Shown piece after piece: positions 18,658 through 26,884 of a DNA stretch of 64,000 bases (position 1 is the first letter of the stretch; each line of letters opens with the position of its first letter). Under the pieces are notes generated by a model. That model did not search any database, was not told where the DNA came from, and saw only the letters and a list, made by a program, of their open reading frames with translations. Made by a program: the position numbers and the translations under genes. Location of the stretch: NCBI GenBank assembly GCA_021776375.1, contig JAJFGA010000031.1, positions 29,816 to 93,815 on the forward strand, written 5' to 3'. The stretch is from Hyphococcus sp. (GTDB taxonomy: Bacteria; Pseudomonadota; Alphaproteobacteria; Caulobacterales; Parvularculaceae).

Positions 18658-19296
18658 TTGAACCGCTTCATCGATATCACGCCCGCCGTCTCCGCAACAA
18701 CGCCAGTCTTTCCCGGCGACACGCCGTTTGAGGCGCAACGGACCATAACGATCAGCAAAGACCTTCCGGTCAATGTCTCCCGGATGACCCTCTCGACCCA
18801 TACCGGCGCCCATGCGGATGCGCCCTTGCACTATGATGCTGACGGCGCGCCAATCGATGCTGTTGATGTCGGCGCCTATATTGGTCCGTGTACGGTTGTT
18901 CATATAATCGAAGATGCGCCCCTGCTGAACCGGGACATGATCCGCGACGCCCTAGCCCGGACCGTTACGGAAATCGCGCCGCGGGTTCTAATCCGCACCT
19001 ATCAACGCCAACCGAAGGTCTGGGACCCAGCCTTTACCGTTATCAGCGCGGCGGCGATCACATGGCTCGCCGATGAGGGCGTCCGGCTGATCGGCGTCGA
19101 TACACCGTCGCTCGACCCCGCATCGTCGAAAATCATGGATGCCCATCGCGCCGTCTTCGCCCATAATATGCGAATTTTAGAAGGCCTATGCCTCGATGAT
19201 GCGCCGGCGGGTTCGTATGAATTGATCGCACCGCCATTGAAACTGGAAGGACTCGACGCCGCGCCGGTGCGTGCTTTGCTGCGGGTTCTCGAATGA
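18658..19296 (+). CDS. kynB: Kynurenine formamidase
   Basis: The 212-residue hydrolase converts N-formylkynurenine to kynurenine and formate in tryptophan breakdown. The metal site HTGAHADAPLHY (H48, H52, D54, H58) and GVDTPSLDP match bacterial KynB of the cyclase-like family. The start is a TTG at 18658, which gives the family N-terminus (FIDITPAV) and normal length; no in-frame ATG is available upstream. The stop overlaps the kynU start by four bases. No tryptophan 2,3-dioxygenase gene is in the window. Confidence 0.93.
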   Translation: MNRFIDITPAVSATTPVFPGDTPFEAQRTITISKDLPVNVSRMTLSTHTGAHADAPLHYDADGAPIDAVDVGAYIGPCTVVHIIEDAPLLNRDMIRDALARTVTEIAPRVLIRTYQRQPKVWDPAFTVISAAAITWLADEGVRLIGVDTPSLDPASSKIMDAHRAVFAHNMRILEGLCLDDAPAGSYELIAPPLKLEGLDAAPVRALLRVLE

Positions 19297-20507
19297 CGCC
19301 CGCCACACGGGAAGAAGCCTCTGCGCTCGACGACAAGGACCCGCTGGCGCGCCACAAAGCCCGGTTCGATCTGCCCGACGGGGTTATCTATCTTGATGGC
19401 AATTCGCTCGGCCCTCCGCCAAAGGCGGCGCTTGCACGTCTTCAATCGACCGGCGAGGCTGAGTGGCGCGGCGGTCTGATTAAGTCCTGGAATGACGCCG
19501 GGTGGATCGACTTGCCAAAGACCTGCGGCGCCAAAATCGCGCGACTTATCGGCGCGCGCGATGATGAAGTCATCGTCGCGGATAGCGTGTCGGTCAATAT
19601 TTTCAAACTCACCGCCGCGCTCTGCGCCAAAGCGCCCGGCGCCATTGCATACCATGCGGATGAATTTCCTACCGATGGTTACATTCTGCAAGGATTATCA
19701 AATCTCACTGGTTCGCCGCTGATATCGCTGGCGCCGGACGCCAGCCATGGCGCCCTCTATTCTGATATCAGCGTGCTGGTCAAAAGCGTCGTTCATTATA
19801 AAACCGCAGCAGTCGCCGATATCGCCGCCTGGGAGACGGCGGCGCAAAACCATGTGGCGATCATCTGGGATCTGAGCCACGCGACCGGCGTTCTTAATAT
19901 TGACATGCAAGCGGCCGGCGCGCGTTACGGCGTTGGCTGCGGCTATAAATATTTAAATGGCGGCCCCGGCGCGCCGGCCTTCGTTTATGTAGAGCGCCGA
20001 GCCGCCGCGACGCTTAATCAGCCATTATCCGGCTGGATGGGGCATGCCGCACCGTTCGATTTCGCCCCGGACTATGCTCCCGCCCCCGGGGTTGAACGTT
20101 TCGCCTGCGGCACGCCGCCCATCCTTTCGTTGAGCGCGCTTGATGCAGCGCTCGAAATATTTGCGGATATCGATATCGCCGCCATCGAAACAAAGGCGAA
20201 ACTGCTAGGCGATTTGTTCCTTGCGCGCTGCGCGGCGCTCGACCTTGAAAGCATTTCACCACCGCCATCGAAGCGCCGCGGCGGCCATGTCTCGGTTCGG
20301 TTTGATCATGGCTATGAAGTCGTCCAGGCGCTGATCGCGCATGGGGTTATCGGTGACTTCAGAGAGCCGGACCTGATGCGGTTCGGGTTCTCACCGTTGT
20401 TTCTTGGCTATAGAGATGTTTGGGATGCGGCGGAGACATTACGAAACATTCTTGAGACGGAAGAATGGCGTGAGGCCAAATATTCTATGCGCCGCAAAGT
20501 CACCTGA
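19293..20507 (+). CDS. kynU: Kynureninase
   Basis: This 404-residue PLP enzyme cleaves kynurenine to anthranilate and alanine. Seen are YLDGNSLGPPP near residue 33, WDLSHATGVLNID at 192-204 (PLP-contacting Asp and His) and GCGYKYLNGGPGAP with the Schiff-base Lys at 219. The length is normal. It overlaps kynB (ATGA at 19293-19296), so the pair forms a two-gene operon that supplies anthranilate and alanine. Confidence 0.96.
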   Translation: MTPATREEASALDDKDPLARHKARFDLPDGVIYLDGNSLGPPPKAALARLQSTGEAEWRGGLIKSWNDAGWIDLPKTCGAKIARLIGARDDEVIVADSVSVNIFKLTAALCAKAPGAIAYHADEFPTDGYILQGLSNLTGSPLISLAPDASHGALYSDISVLVKSVVHYKTAAVADIAAWETAAQNHVAIIWDLSHATGVLNIDMQAAGARYGVGCGYKYLNGGPGAPAFVYVERRAAATLNQPLSGWMGHAAPFDFAPDYAPAPGVERFACGTPPILSLSALDAALEIFADIDIAAIETKAKLLGDLFLARCAALDLESISPPPSKRRGGHVSVRFDHGYEVVQALIAHGVIGDFREPDLMRFGFSPLFLGYRDVWDAAETLRNILETEEWREAKYSMRRKVT

Positions 20508-20638
20508 GTTTTTTAAAAGCATTTCCGGCCAAGTGGCTGCCGCCCCACGCCACAAAATAGAATCGCACACCCTTACCCCCGCACATCCCGGTTTCCATCG
20601 GGACGGGCAAAGTGTCGTGTCGTGATGATTGGGTTCGT

Positions 20639-20657
20639 TAGAGCACGAAAGGCTCTA
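20639..20657. terminator. Hairpin in the convergent kynU/20662 gap
   Basis: TAGAGC at 20639-20644 pairs with GCTCTA at 20652-20657 around the loop ACGAAAG. It lies between convergent stops, but no T-run follows, so terminator function is weakly supported. The rest of the 154-base gap shows nothing else. Confidence 0.3.
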
Positions 20658-20661
20658 GACG

Positions 20662-21759
20662 CTACTCCAACGCCGCCATCGCCTGAACGATACGGTTGGA
20701 CTCTTCAATCGGCGGCAGGGAGTTGAGCGCCTCCTGATAATATTTGCGGGCGACGCCTTTTTCTTTGGCCTGTTCGGCGATCAACGCACGCCCGACCAAT
20801 GCTTCGTAATTGTCAGGCGTATATTCCAGCAAACGCGCCAGTGTAACGTCGCCCTGAACCACATCGCCCCGCGCCGCCGCACACAAGCCAACATCGACCA
20901 TCGCGCCAAGCGCCCACGCATCCGCCTGCAACGCCGCGGCTGCATTGTTACAGAATGCGGAGGTCAGATCTTTTTTCAGAAGCGTTTTCACGCGCGCAGT
21001 GAAATCCACCTTAACCGGCTCAACCAGCGGCCGGCTTTTACGGATCGCCGGTTTGCGCACTTCGACGGAGGGCTCGATCGGCTGGACCTTTGCGAGGATA
21101 ACGCCCGCCGGCGGCGCCAGGCGTTCCGGCGCCGCGAGCTGCGCAAACCTTTTAAAACGCTCCGGCTCGCTCTCGCGCAAAACCGGCTTGGCCACCGGCG
21201 GCCCGGCGGCGTCTGAAGCGGCGACCGCTGAGGCCTGCTGCTCGGGTTTGCGTTGCTTGGACGGCGCCGGCGGCGGCGGATTTTCCTGCGCCGCGGCGAC
21301 AAAAAACAGATCCAGGCACGCCGCATCACGCCCGCCGACCGTGCAGCGTTTCACACTCGTATGGCCGATGACGTTGTCTGTGCGGATGCGCAGCATCGAG
21401 CCATCGCCTTGTGGGATGGCGCGAAGGCTTTGAACGCGCTTGCTGCGCCGGGAAAGATCTAGGATGAACGACGCATCAACGCCGCTCAGATAAAACGCCT
21501 CAGCTTCGCGTTTTTCCAAAATGCAGGCGCCGTCGCATAAAAACGCGATCCGGGTCTGGTTGCCGCGCTCGCCAACCTGAATATCCCCAATCGCCATGCG
21601 TGCGTCGGCCCCCTCGCCAACCGACGCCTCCGTGATAGAAGATTGAGGAGGTCCTTCAGGCGCTGCCGTATAGGCGACAGCCGCCATGCCCGCAGTGGCG
21701 AGCATCCATGCACAAATGGTTGGCGCGAGAACGCGCTTTCTGAAAGTTATGGCCGCCAT
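20662..21759 (-). CDS. Exported or anchored protein with C-terminal TPR, function unknown
   Basis: The 365-residue protein begins with a basic segment and a hydrophobic helix (CAWMLATAGMAAVAYTAA). A beta-rich part follows (residues 55-155) resembling AMIN-type or SPOR-like periplasmic modules, with paired Cys at CDGAC and CTVGGRDAAC. A Pro/Ala/Lys-rich linker comes next, and a helical tail that reads as one or two TPR units (LEYTPDNYEALVGRALIAEQ). The likely location is the periplasm, tethered to the inner membrane. I cannot assign a function. Confidence 0.7.
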   Translation of the reverse strand: MAAITFRKRVLAPTICAWMLATAGMAAVAYTAAPEGPPQSSITEASVGEGADARMAIGDIQVGERGNQTRIAFLCDGACILEKREAEAFYLSGVDASFILDLSRRSKRVQSLRAIPQGDGSMLRIRTDNVIGHTSVKRCTVGGRDAACLDLFFVAAAQENPPPPAPSKQRKPEQQASAVAASDAAGPPVAKPVLRESEPERFKRFAQLAAPERLAPPAGVILAKVQPIEPSVEVRKPAIRKSRPLVEPVKVDFTARVKTLLKKDLTSAFCNNAAAALQADAWALGAMVDVGLCAAARGDVVQGDVTLARLLEYTPDNYEALVGRALIAEQAKEKGVARKYYQEALNSLPPIEESNRIVQAMAALE

Positions 21760-21918
21760 ACTTTTCGGGTGCCCAGCTGAAGGCCGTAGTCTCGCCGGAG
21801 TCGGGGGTAATCGTCAATCTAGGGACTTGGCGCAAAACAGCGCGCCTTCACGAAAAGCAGCTGTGGAAAAAGCCGGGCGCAGAGTGCGCCCGGCAAGAAT
21901 CGTTGAGACAAGCCAAGG

Positions 21919-23073
21919 TTAATAGGTGCGATAAACCTGGCGGCTGCCTCGCTTAATATAGCCGTAGCCATAAGAGTCGTAGCAAAGCAGCGCGACTTCC
22001 TCATAGCGCCGACCGCGGCGATAGAAGGTTTGCGAGACCACATCGCAGTCATCGAGATGACGGGCTGAAAAAAGGTCATAGCCAAAGCTCACAAACAGCC
22101 AGCCGAGCGGGTCATAGCCGGAATTATAGTGAAACAGGTTATGAAACGAGCAGTAATACCCGTGCCCGCGGCTAGGGCCGTAACCGTGGCGGTAGTGGCG
22201 CCCGGAGTAAACCGCCGGATGCGTGTAATGGCCGGTGCGGTAATGGCTCCGGCTGCTCCTGCGGTGATCGGAGCGGCGGCGGTCAGAGCGACGATCAGCA
22301 CGCCTGTGATCGCGGCGATGATCAGCGCGGCGGCGGTCACTGCGGCGATCAGCACGGCGGTGATCGCGTCGATGATCGGCGCGACGGCGATCGGAGCGAT
22401 GATCGGCGCGGCGGTGATCAGAGCGACGGTGATCTGCGCGCCTTTGGTCGCGACGATTGTCAGCGCGACGGTGGTCGCGGCGGCCATCAGAGCTGCGGTG
22501 GCTATTGCTACGGTGAGCGTCGCTACGACGATCGCTGCGGCGGTTGTCGCCGCTGCGGCGATCGTTGCCACGGTTGGCGCGGTGGTTGTCAGCACGCCGG
22601 TGGTCGCGGGCCCGATCCGTGCGACGATGATCAGCGCGGCGGCTGTCACGGGTTCCTTGCGTGCGTGTAGCGTTGCGTTGGCGACTGCTGCGTTGTTCCG
22701 ATGAGCGACGACGATCCTGCCCGGCGGCCCTGCGGTCATTGCCTTGGCGATCCGACCGGCGTTGCTGTCTATTTTGCTGGGTTTGCGTCTCACGCCTTTG
22801 CGCGCCATTCGCGTTGCGGCGTCGCTCTTGGATCTGCGATTGGCGCTCTTGGCGTATGCGCCTATTCTCTCCGCGATCTCGCCGCTGGTCGGAGCGGCCG
22901 CCATAGGCGTCGTCGGCCTCAGGGTCGCTCAAAAGCATTGCGAGCTGAAAAGTTTCTACGGCCTCGGCGCCTGGCGCCTGATTTTCCGCCGCCTGCGCCG
23001 GCGCCGCCAAAATGGCGAAAACCAACATCAATGCTGCGACGAAGCCTGTGTTCTTAATATCCATCAAGGGCAT
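21919..23073 (-). CDS. Exported Arg/Asp/His-repeat protein
   Basis: I do not recognise this 384-residue protein. A signal peptide (residues 1-29, ending AAPAQAAE) is followed by an Arg/Asp/His/Ser-dominated low-complexity region (about residues 59-276). A Tyr-rich globular tail (277-384) with Cys 308, 343 and 364 completes it. The repeat contains a perfect 18-residue tandem duplication (residues 231-248 and 249-266) and many shorter RRADHRR-like units. The start at 23073 has AGGAG six bases upstream. The charge pattern suggests binding to polyanions such as DNA, LPS or polysaccharide outside the cytoplasm, but that is inference. It appears to be monocistronic. Confidence 0.8.
   Translation of the reverse strand: MPLMDIKNTGFVAALMLVFAILAAPAQAAENQAPGAEAVETFQLAMLLSDPEADDAYGGRSDQRRDRGENRRIRQERQSQIQERRRNANGAQRRETQTQQNRQQRRSDRQGNDRRAAGQDRRRSSEQRSSRQRNATRTQGTRDSRRADHRRTDRARDHRRADNHRANRGNDRRSGDNRRSDRRSDAHRSNSHRSSDGRRDHRRADNRRDQRRADHRRSDHRRADHRSDRRRADHRRDHRRADRRSDRRRADHRRDHRRADRRSDRRRSDHRRSSRSHYRTGHYTHPAVYSGRHYRHGYGPSRGHGYYCSFHNLFHYNSGYDPLGWLFVSFGYDLFSARHLDDCDVVSQTFYRRGRRYEEVALLCYDSYGYGYIKRGSRQVYRTY
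22258..22485. repeat. In-gene tandem repeats coding RRADHRR units
   Basis: Within the repeat protein, 22330-22383 and 22276-22329 are adjacent near-identical 54-base units whose peptides are identical. Shorter related units extend to 22485. The repetitive base pattern keeps frames open on the other strand, which gives spurious Ala/Val-rich translations there. Confidence 0.8.
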
Positions 23074-23286
23074 TCGCTTCTCCTAGTTCGTCAGCGAGCC
23101 CCCTTAGCGCCCGCAAGCAATTTGCGATATGGAACCGGCTGCGTCAATGCATTATGGTCAATAGGGTGTGCGTAATTTGCTTGAAAAAAGGCGGAAACAT
23201 GGCGATTGTGACGCTATTAAGACCGATGTCATGCGTATGCGGACAAATGGGGCGGAAATGCGGCGAAGCGCGATAATATCACAATC

Positions 23287-24429
23287 ATGATGCAGCCATT
23301 TTCATTCCTCGAATTCTTCGCCGGCGGCGGAATGGCCCGTTTGGGCCTGGGTGATTCGTGGGCGTGTTTGCTGGCGAATGATTTCGATGCGCAAAAATGC
23401 GCCGCCTATCGCGCCAATTTCGGCGGCGATGACCTCATTGAAGCCGATATCGCATCTCTCAGTAAGAGCGACCTGCCGGCGATGCGCGCCGACCTGATGT
23501 GGGGCTCGTTCCCCTGTCAGGATCTGTCGCTCGCCGGCGCGCGCGGCGGCATTAACGCGAAACGCAGCGGCGCCTTTTTCGCGTTCCGACGCCTCACCGA
23601 AGAATTGCGCGCCGCCGGGCGGGCGCCGCATATAATCGCTCTTGAAAATGTCGCGGGATTGTTGACGTCAAATGGCGGGCGCGACTTCGCCGTCGTCGTG
23701 GAAGCGATGGCGGCGCTTGATTATCGAATGACGGCGATGGTTCTCGACGCGGAAGCGTTCACGCCGCAATCGCGCCCGAGGCTTTTCATTCTTGGGTTTG
23801 GACCGGAGACATCGCCCGCCGCCTTACCTGCTGGCGACGCCGACGAAGTAAGGAAAAACGCCCCGCCGGCCCTTTTATCCGCTCTTGATCAGTTGCCCGA
23901 TGCGACGCGCGAACACTGGCTCTGGCTGCGGCCCTTCGCGGCGGCGCGCAGGAACATCCGCCTTGGCGACCTTATCGATTGGGATGCGCCGGATTGGCAT
24001 TCGCCGGCGCAAACCGAAGCGCTTCTTGCCATGATGAGTTCTTCGCAACGCGCGCGGGTGGACGCTATTGCGCGAAACGGCGCGCGGCGCGCCGGCGCCG
24101 GTTTCCGTCGCACGCGGACGCAGAACGGTGAAAGCGTTCAACGCTTCGAAGCGCGCTTTGATGGCGTTGCGGGGTGTTTGCGCACGCCCGCGGGCGGCTC
24201 GTCGCGCCAGATCGTCATCACGATTGAAAACGGCGACGTGCGAACGCGCCTGATGACCTCACGCGAAGCGGCGCGGCTGATGGGATTGCCGGAGACTTAC
24301 GCACTACCCACAAGCGCGACGGCGGCCCTCAAACTGTGCGGTGACGGGGTTTGCGTTCCGCTGGTGCAATGGCTTGGCGAAAACATTTTCGCGCCGGCGC
24401 TGCAAAAGCGCGCCAGCAAGGCCGCATGA
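23287..24429 (+). CDS. DNA (cytosine-5-)-methyltransferase
   Basis: The 380-residue methyltransferase has the C5 motif order: I FLEFFAGGGMARLGLG, IV GSFPCQDLS with catalytic Cys 77, VI ALENVAGLL, VIII QSRPRLFILG, a target-recognition region (about residues 190-290), IX LMTSREAARLMGLP and X GDGVCVPLVQW. It methylates cytosine in an unidentified DNA site. The ATG at 24426 of a Vsr endonuclease overlaps its stop by four bases. No restriction endonuclease gene is visible nearby, so it looks like a solitary methyltransferase with a repair partner. An ATG three bases later is an equally good start. Confidence 0.94.
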   Translation: MMQPFSFLEFFAGGGMARLGLGDSWACLLANDFDAQKCAAYRANFGGDDLIEADIASLSKSDLPAMRADLMWGSFPCQDLSLAGARGGINAKRSGAFFAFRRLTEELRAAGRAPHIIALENVAGLLTSNGGRDFAVVVEAMAALDYRMTAMVLDAEAFTPQSRPRLFILGFGPETSPAALPAGDADEVRKNAPPALLSALDQLPDATREHWLWLRPFAAARRNIRLGDLIDWDAPDWHSPAQTEALLAMMSSSQRARVDAIARNGARRAGAGFRRTRTQNGESVQRFEARFDGVAGCLRTPAGGSSRQIVITIENGDVRTRLMTSREAARLMGLPETYALPTSATAALKLCGDGVCVPLVQWLGENIFAPALQKRASKAA

Positions 24430-24848
24430 CCGCCAAGCGCCGCACGGATGTCTTTTCGCCCGAAAAACGCTCGGCGGTGATGCGGGCGGTCAAATCCGCC
24501 GATACAAAACCGGAAATCGCGATCAGGAAAGCGCTGCATGCCTTGGGGTATCGCTACCGGCTGCATGTGAAAAACCTGCCCGGCAAGCCGGACCTCATCT
24601 TTCCCAAACATCGCGCCGTAATATTCGTCCACGGATGTTTCTGGCATGGTCACAGTTGCAAACGCGGCCGGCGCGTGCCCAAAACCAATACCGACTACTG
24701 GCTAGAGAAAGTCGCTCGCAACAAAGCGCGTGACAGGAAAAACACGGCAGCGCTCAAAAAACTCGGCTGGCGCATCATCACAGTGTGGGAGTGCGAGGTC
24801 AAAACGCTTGACCTCGCATCCCTGCCGATAAGGGCGCTGGACGCCTAG
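24426..24848 (+). CDS. vsr: Very short patch repair (T/G mismatch) endonuclease
   Basis: This 140-residue endonuclease nicks next to T:G mismatches formed when 5-methylcytosine deaminates. Family features seen are the start TDVFSPEKRSAVMRAVKS, DTKPEIAIRKALH, GKPDLIFPKHRAVIFVHGCFWHGH (catalytic Asp plus the His/Cys zinc-site region), and KTNTDYWLEKVARN. It is translationally coupled to the C5 methyltransferase (ATGA overlap), and the two make functional sense together. Length is normal for Vsr. Confidence 0.95.
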   Translation: MTAKRRTDVFSPEKRSAVMRAVKSADTKPEIAIRKALHALGYRYRLHVKNLPGKPDLIFPKHRAVIFVHGCFWHGHSCKRGRRVPKTNTDYWLEKVARNKARDRKNTAALKKLGWRIITVWECEVKTLDLASLPIRALDA

Positions 24849-24871
24849 AGCCGCCCGGCGCCGATGGGGCG

Positions 24872-26743
24872 TCAGGGCGCTTGCTGCGCCGCAATCCACG
24901 CATCGACCCGCCGCTCCAGCACCGCCAACGGCAAGGCCCCGCCGCCTAGCACTGTGTCGTGGAAGCCGCGAATGTCGAAGTCATCACCGAGTTCCGATTG
25001 CGCTTTTGCACGCAATTCGAGAATCTTCAGCATACCAATCTTATAGGAGGTCGCCTGGCCGGGCATTACGATATAGCGGCGCACTTCGGAGCGAATCTGG
25101 CCTTCGGCGGCCGGAGAATTCGCGATGAAATATTCCACCGCCTGTTCCTGCGTCCAGCCTTTGGCGTGGAGCCCGGTGTCCAGGACAAGGCGGATCGCCC
25201 GCCAGATTTCCGTCGTCAGGCGACCAAAGTCGGAATAAGGATCTTCATAGGCGCCCATCTCTTTGGCAAGGAGTTCTGAATAAAGCGCCCAACCTTCTCC
25301 ATAGGCGGTAAAACTCGCCTGATTGCGGAATTCGGGCAGGCCTTCGACTTCCTGCGCGATCGAATTTTGCATGTGGTGGCCGGGATTGCCCTCGTGATAG
25401 GCGATCACCTCAAGCTGAGGCTTCGGCATCGCGCTCATGTCGGAAAGATGTGCATAGAAAGTGCCGGGACGCGAGCCGTCCGGCGTCCCAGGGAAGTAAT
25501 GCTGAGCGCCGCCATCGCGTTCGCGAAACGCTTCGACGCGTTTCACAATCAGATCCGCTTTCGGCAACAGGCCGAATTTTTCCGGCAGCCGCTCTTTGAT
25601 GAAAGCAAGATGGTCACGCGCTGATTGCAGATAGGCGTCTCGCCCTTCATCGGTGTTTGGGTAGTAAAACTGCTCGTCTTCTCGAACGAAGCTAAAGAAT
25701 TCATCGAGCGTTCCGTCAAAGCCGACCTTGGTTTTGATCGCCTCCATCTCGCCCTTGATCCGCGCGACCTCTGCTAACCCGAGCGCATGCACCTCATCCG
25801 GCGTCATGTCCGTCGTGGTGGAGAAAGCAAGACGCTCAGCGTAATAGGCTTCGCCATCGGGGAGCGAACCGACGCCCGTCGCGATCTCCGGCGCATTCGG
25901 CCTTTCTTCTTCGACCCAGGCGATCAGTGCGTCATAGGAAGGTTTGAATGCATCGACGAGCGCGGCGCGCGCCGCCTCACGCAACGCCCCTGCCTCTTCT
26001 TCCTCGACAGCGCCAGATTCAAGCAGCGCGTCTATTTTTGAGTTTGCATCCGCCCAGAGCGGCGCATTCCCCTCACCTTCAAACGGGGCGCCGGCGATCA
26101 GCGCGCGCGACTGTTTTAATACGCCGTCATATGCAAAGTCCGGCGCATGCACGCCTTCCGCAGCCGCCAGCTGCGCAAGTTCTAGCGCCTGGTCCAGCGC
26201 ACGGGAGACGCCGCTGATACGTGTAATATAAGCGCGCATATCGTCGGCGGTCTCAACTTTGTGAAAGTTGATCAGGAAATTGGGTAGGAAAGAATGCACG
26301 CCACGCATCTGATGAAAGACGTAACCGCGCCTGCGAAATGGGTAGGAGGCCTCAGCCTGAGCCAATTGATAAAGCCAAATATCGTAGGAAGTTTTCGCCT
26401 CCGGCGTAAGCAGCGCGTAGTCAAAGCTTTCTTTCAGCTCCTGACCATTTTCGCGGCGCCAGGCGAGATGCAAGTCCTCAGCGGCCTCTGACAAGTCGTC
26501 GATCTTGTCATTGTCGTCCTTGCGGCCGAGAAACGTTTTGGTGACCGGCGAGAAATCAAGCTCTTCTTCCCAACGTGCCGCGAACCATTCATTAAGCCGA
26601 GCGGTTTCCGCTGTGATCGCTTCAGCGCTTGGCGTAGCTGCGCTTTCTTGCGCGGCTGGGCCGACGCCCTGTTTTTCTTCGACTTGTTGTCCGCAGGCCG
26701 CCAGCGCGGCCGACCCGATCAAAGCAAGTAAATACAGACGCAT
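24872..26743 (-). CDS. DUF885-family lipoprotein, probable zinc carboxypeptidase
   Basis: The protein has about 623 residues, with a lipobox ([10 protein letters not shown]) giving a lipidated Cys, so it is an envelope lipoprotein. The DUF885 domain contains [10 protein letters not shown], which resembles a zinc-binding HExxxHH-type site, and GEGWALYSE further on. These proteins are predicted metallopeptidases and few have known substrates. The ATG at 26743 is chosen because AGGGA lies six bases upstream and the lipobox is then well placed; longer starts would bury the signal peptide. Confidence 0.9.
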   Translation of the reverse strand: MRLYLLALIGSAALAACGQQVEEKQGVGPAAQESAATPSAEAITAETARLNEWFAARWEEELDFSPVTKTFLGRKDDNDKIDDLSEAAEDLHLAWRRENGQELKESFDYALLTPEAKTSYDIWLYQLAQAEASYPFRRRGYVFHQMRGVHSFLPNFLINFHKVETADDMRAYITRISGVSRALDQALELAQLAAAEGVHAPDFAYDGVLKQSRALIAGAPFEGEGNAPLWADANSKIDALLESGAVEEEEAGALREAARAALVDAFKPSYDALIAWVEEERPNAPEIATGVGSLPDGEAYYAERLAFSTTTDMTPDEVHALGLAEVARIKGEMEAIKTKVGFDGTLDEFFSFVREDEQFYYPNTDEGRDAYLQSARDHLAFIKERLPEKFGLLPKADLIVKRVEAFRERDGGAQHYFPGTPDGSRPGTFYAHLSDMSAMPKPQLEVIAYHEGNPGHHMQNSIAQEVEGLPEFRNQASFTAYGEGWALYSELLAKEMGAYEDPYSDFGRLTTEIWRAIRLVLDTGLHAKGWTQEQAVEYFIANSPAAEGQIRSEVRRYIVMPGQATSYKIGMLKILELRAKAQSELGDDFDIRGFHDTVLGGGALPLAVLERRVDAWIAAQQAP

Positions 26744-26884
26744 ATTCGTTCCCTCTCCATTGGCGCAGGCGCGGACCCTAGCGTGCCCGCTTTGGCAGCA
26801 CAAACCGTTTAACGGTCGGGCAGCAAACAAAAAGGCGGCGCCATCAGCGCCGCCTCGATTTAGTGTCCCGGTGCGTCAAGTCGC

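Noticed and set aside
22258..22485. Possible CRISPR-like or minisatellite array
   Set aside because: The repeats are continuous, lack spacers and code for a regular peptide, so they are in-gene repeats and not a CRISPR array.
22129..22704. An Ala/Val-rich open frame opposite the Arg/Asp/His-repeat gene
   Set aside because: It is the antisense reading of the tandem repeats. The other strand has a signal peptide, a good ribosome binding site and a folded tail, so that strand is the real one.
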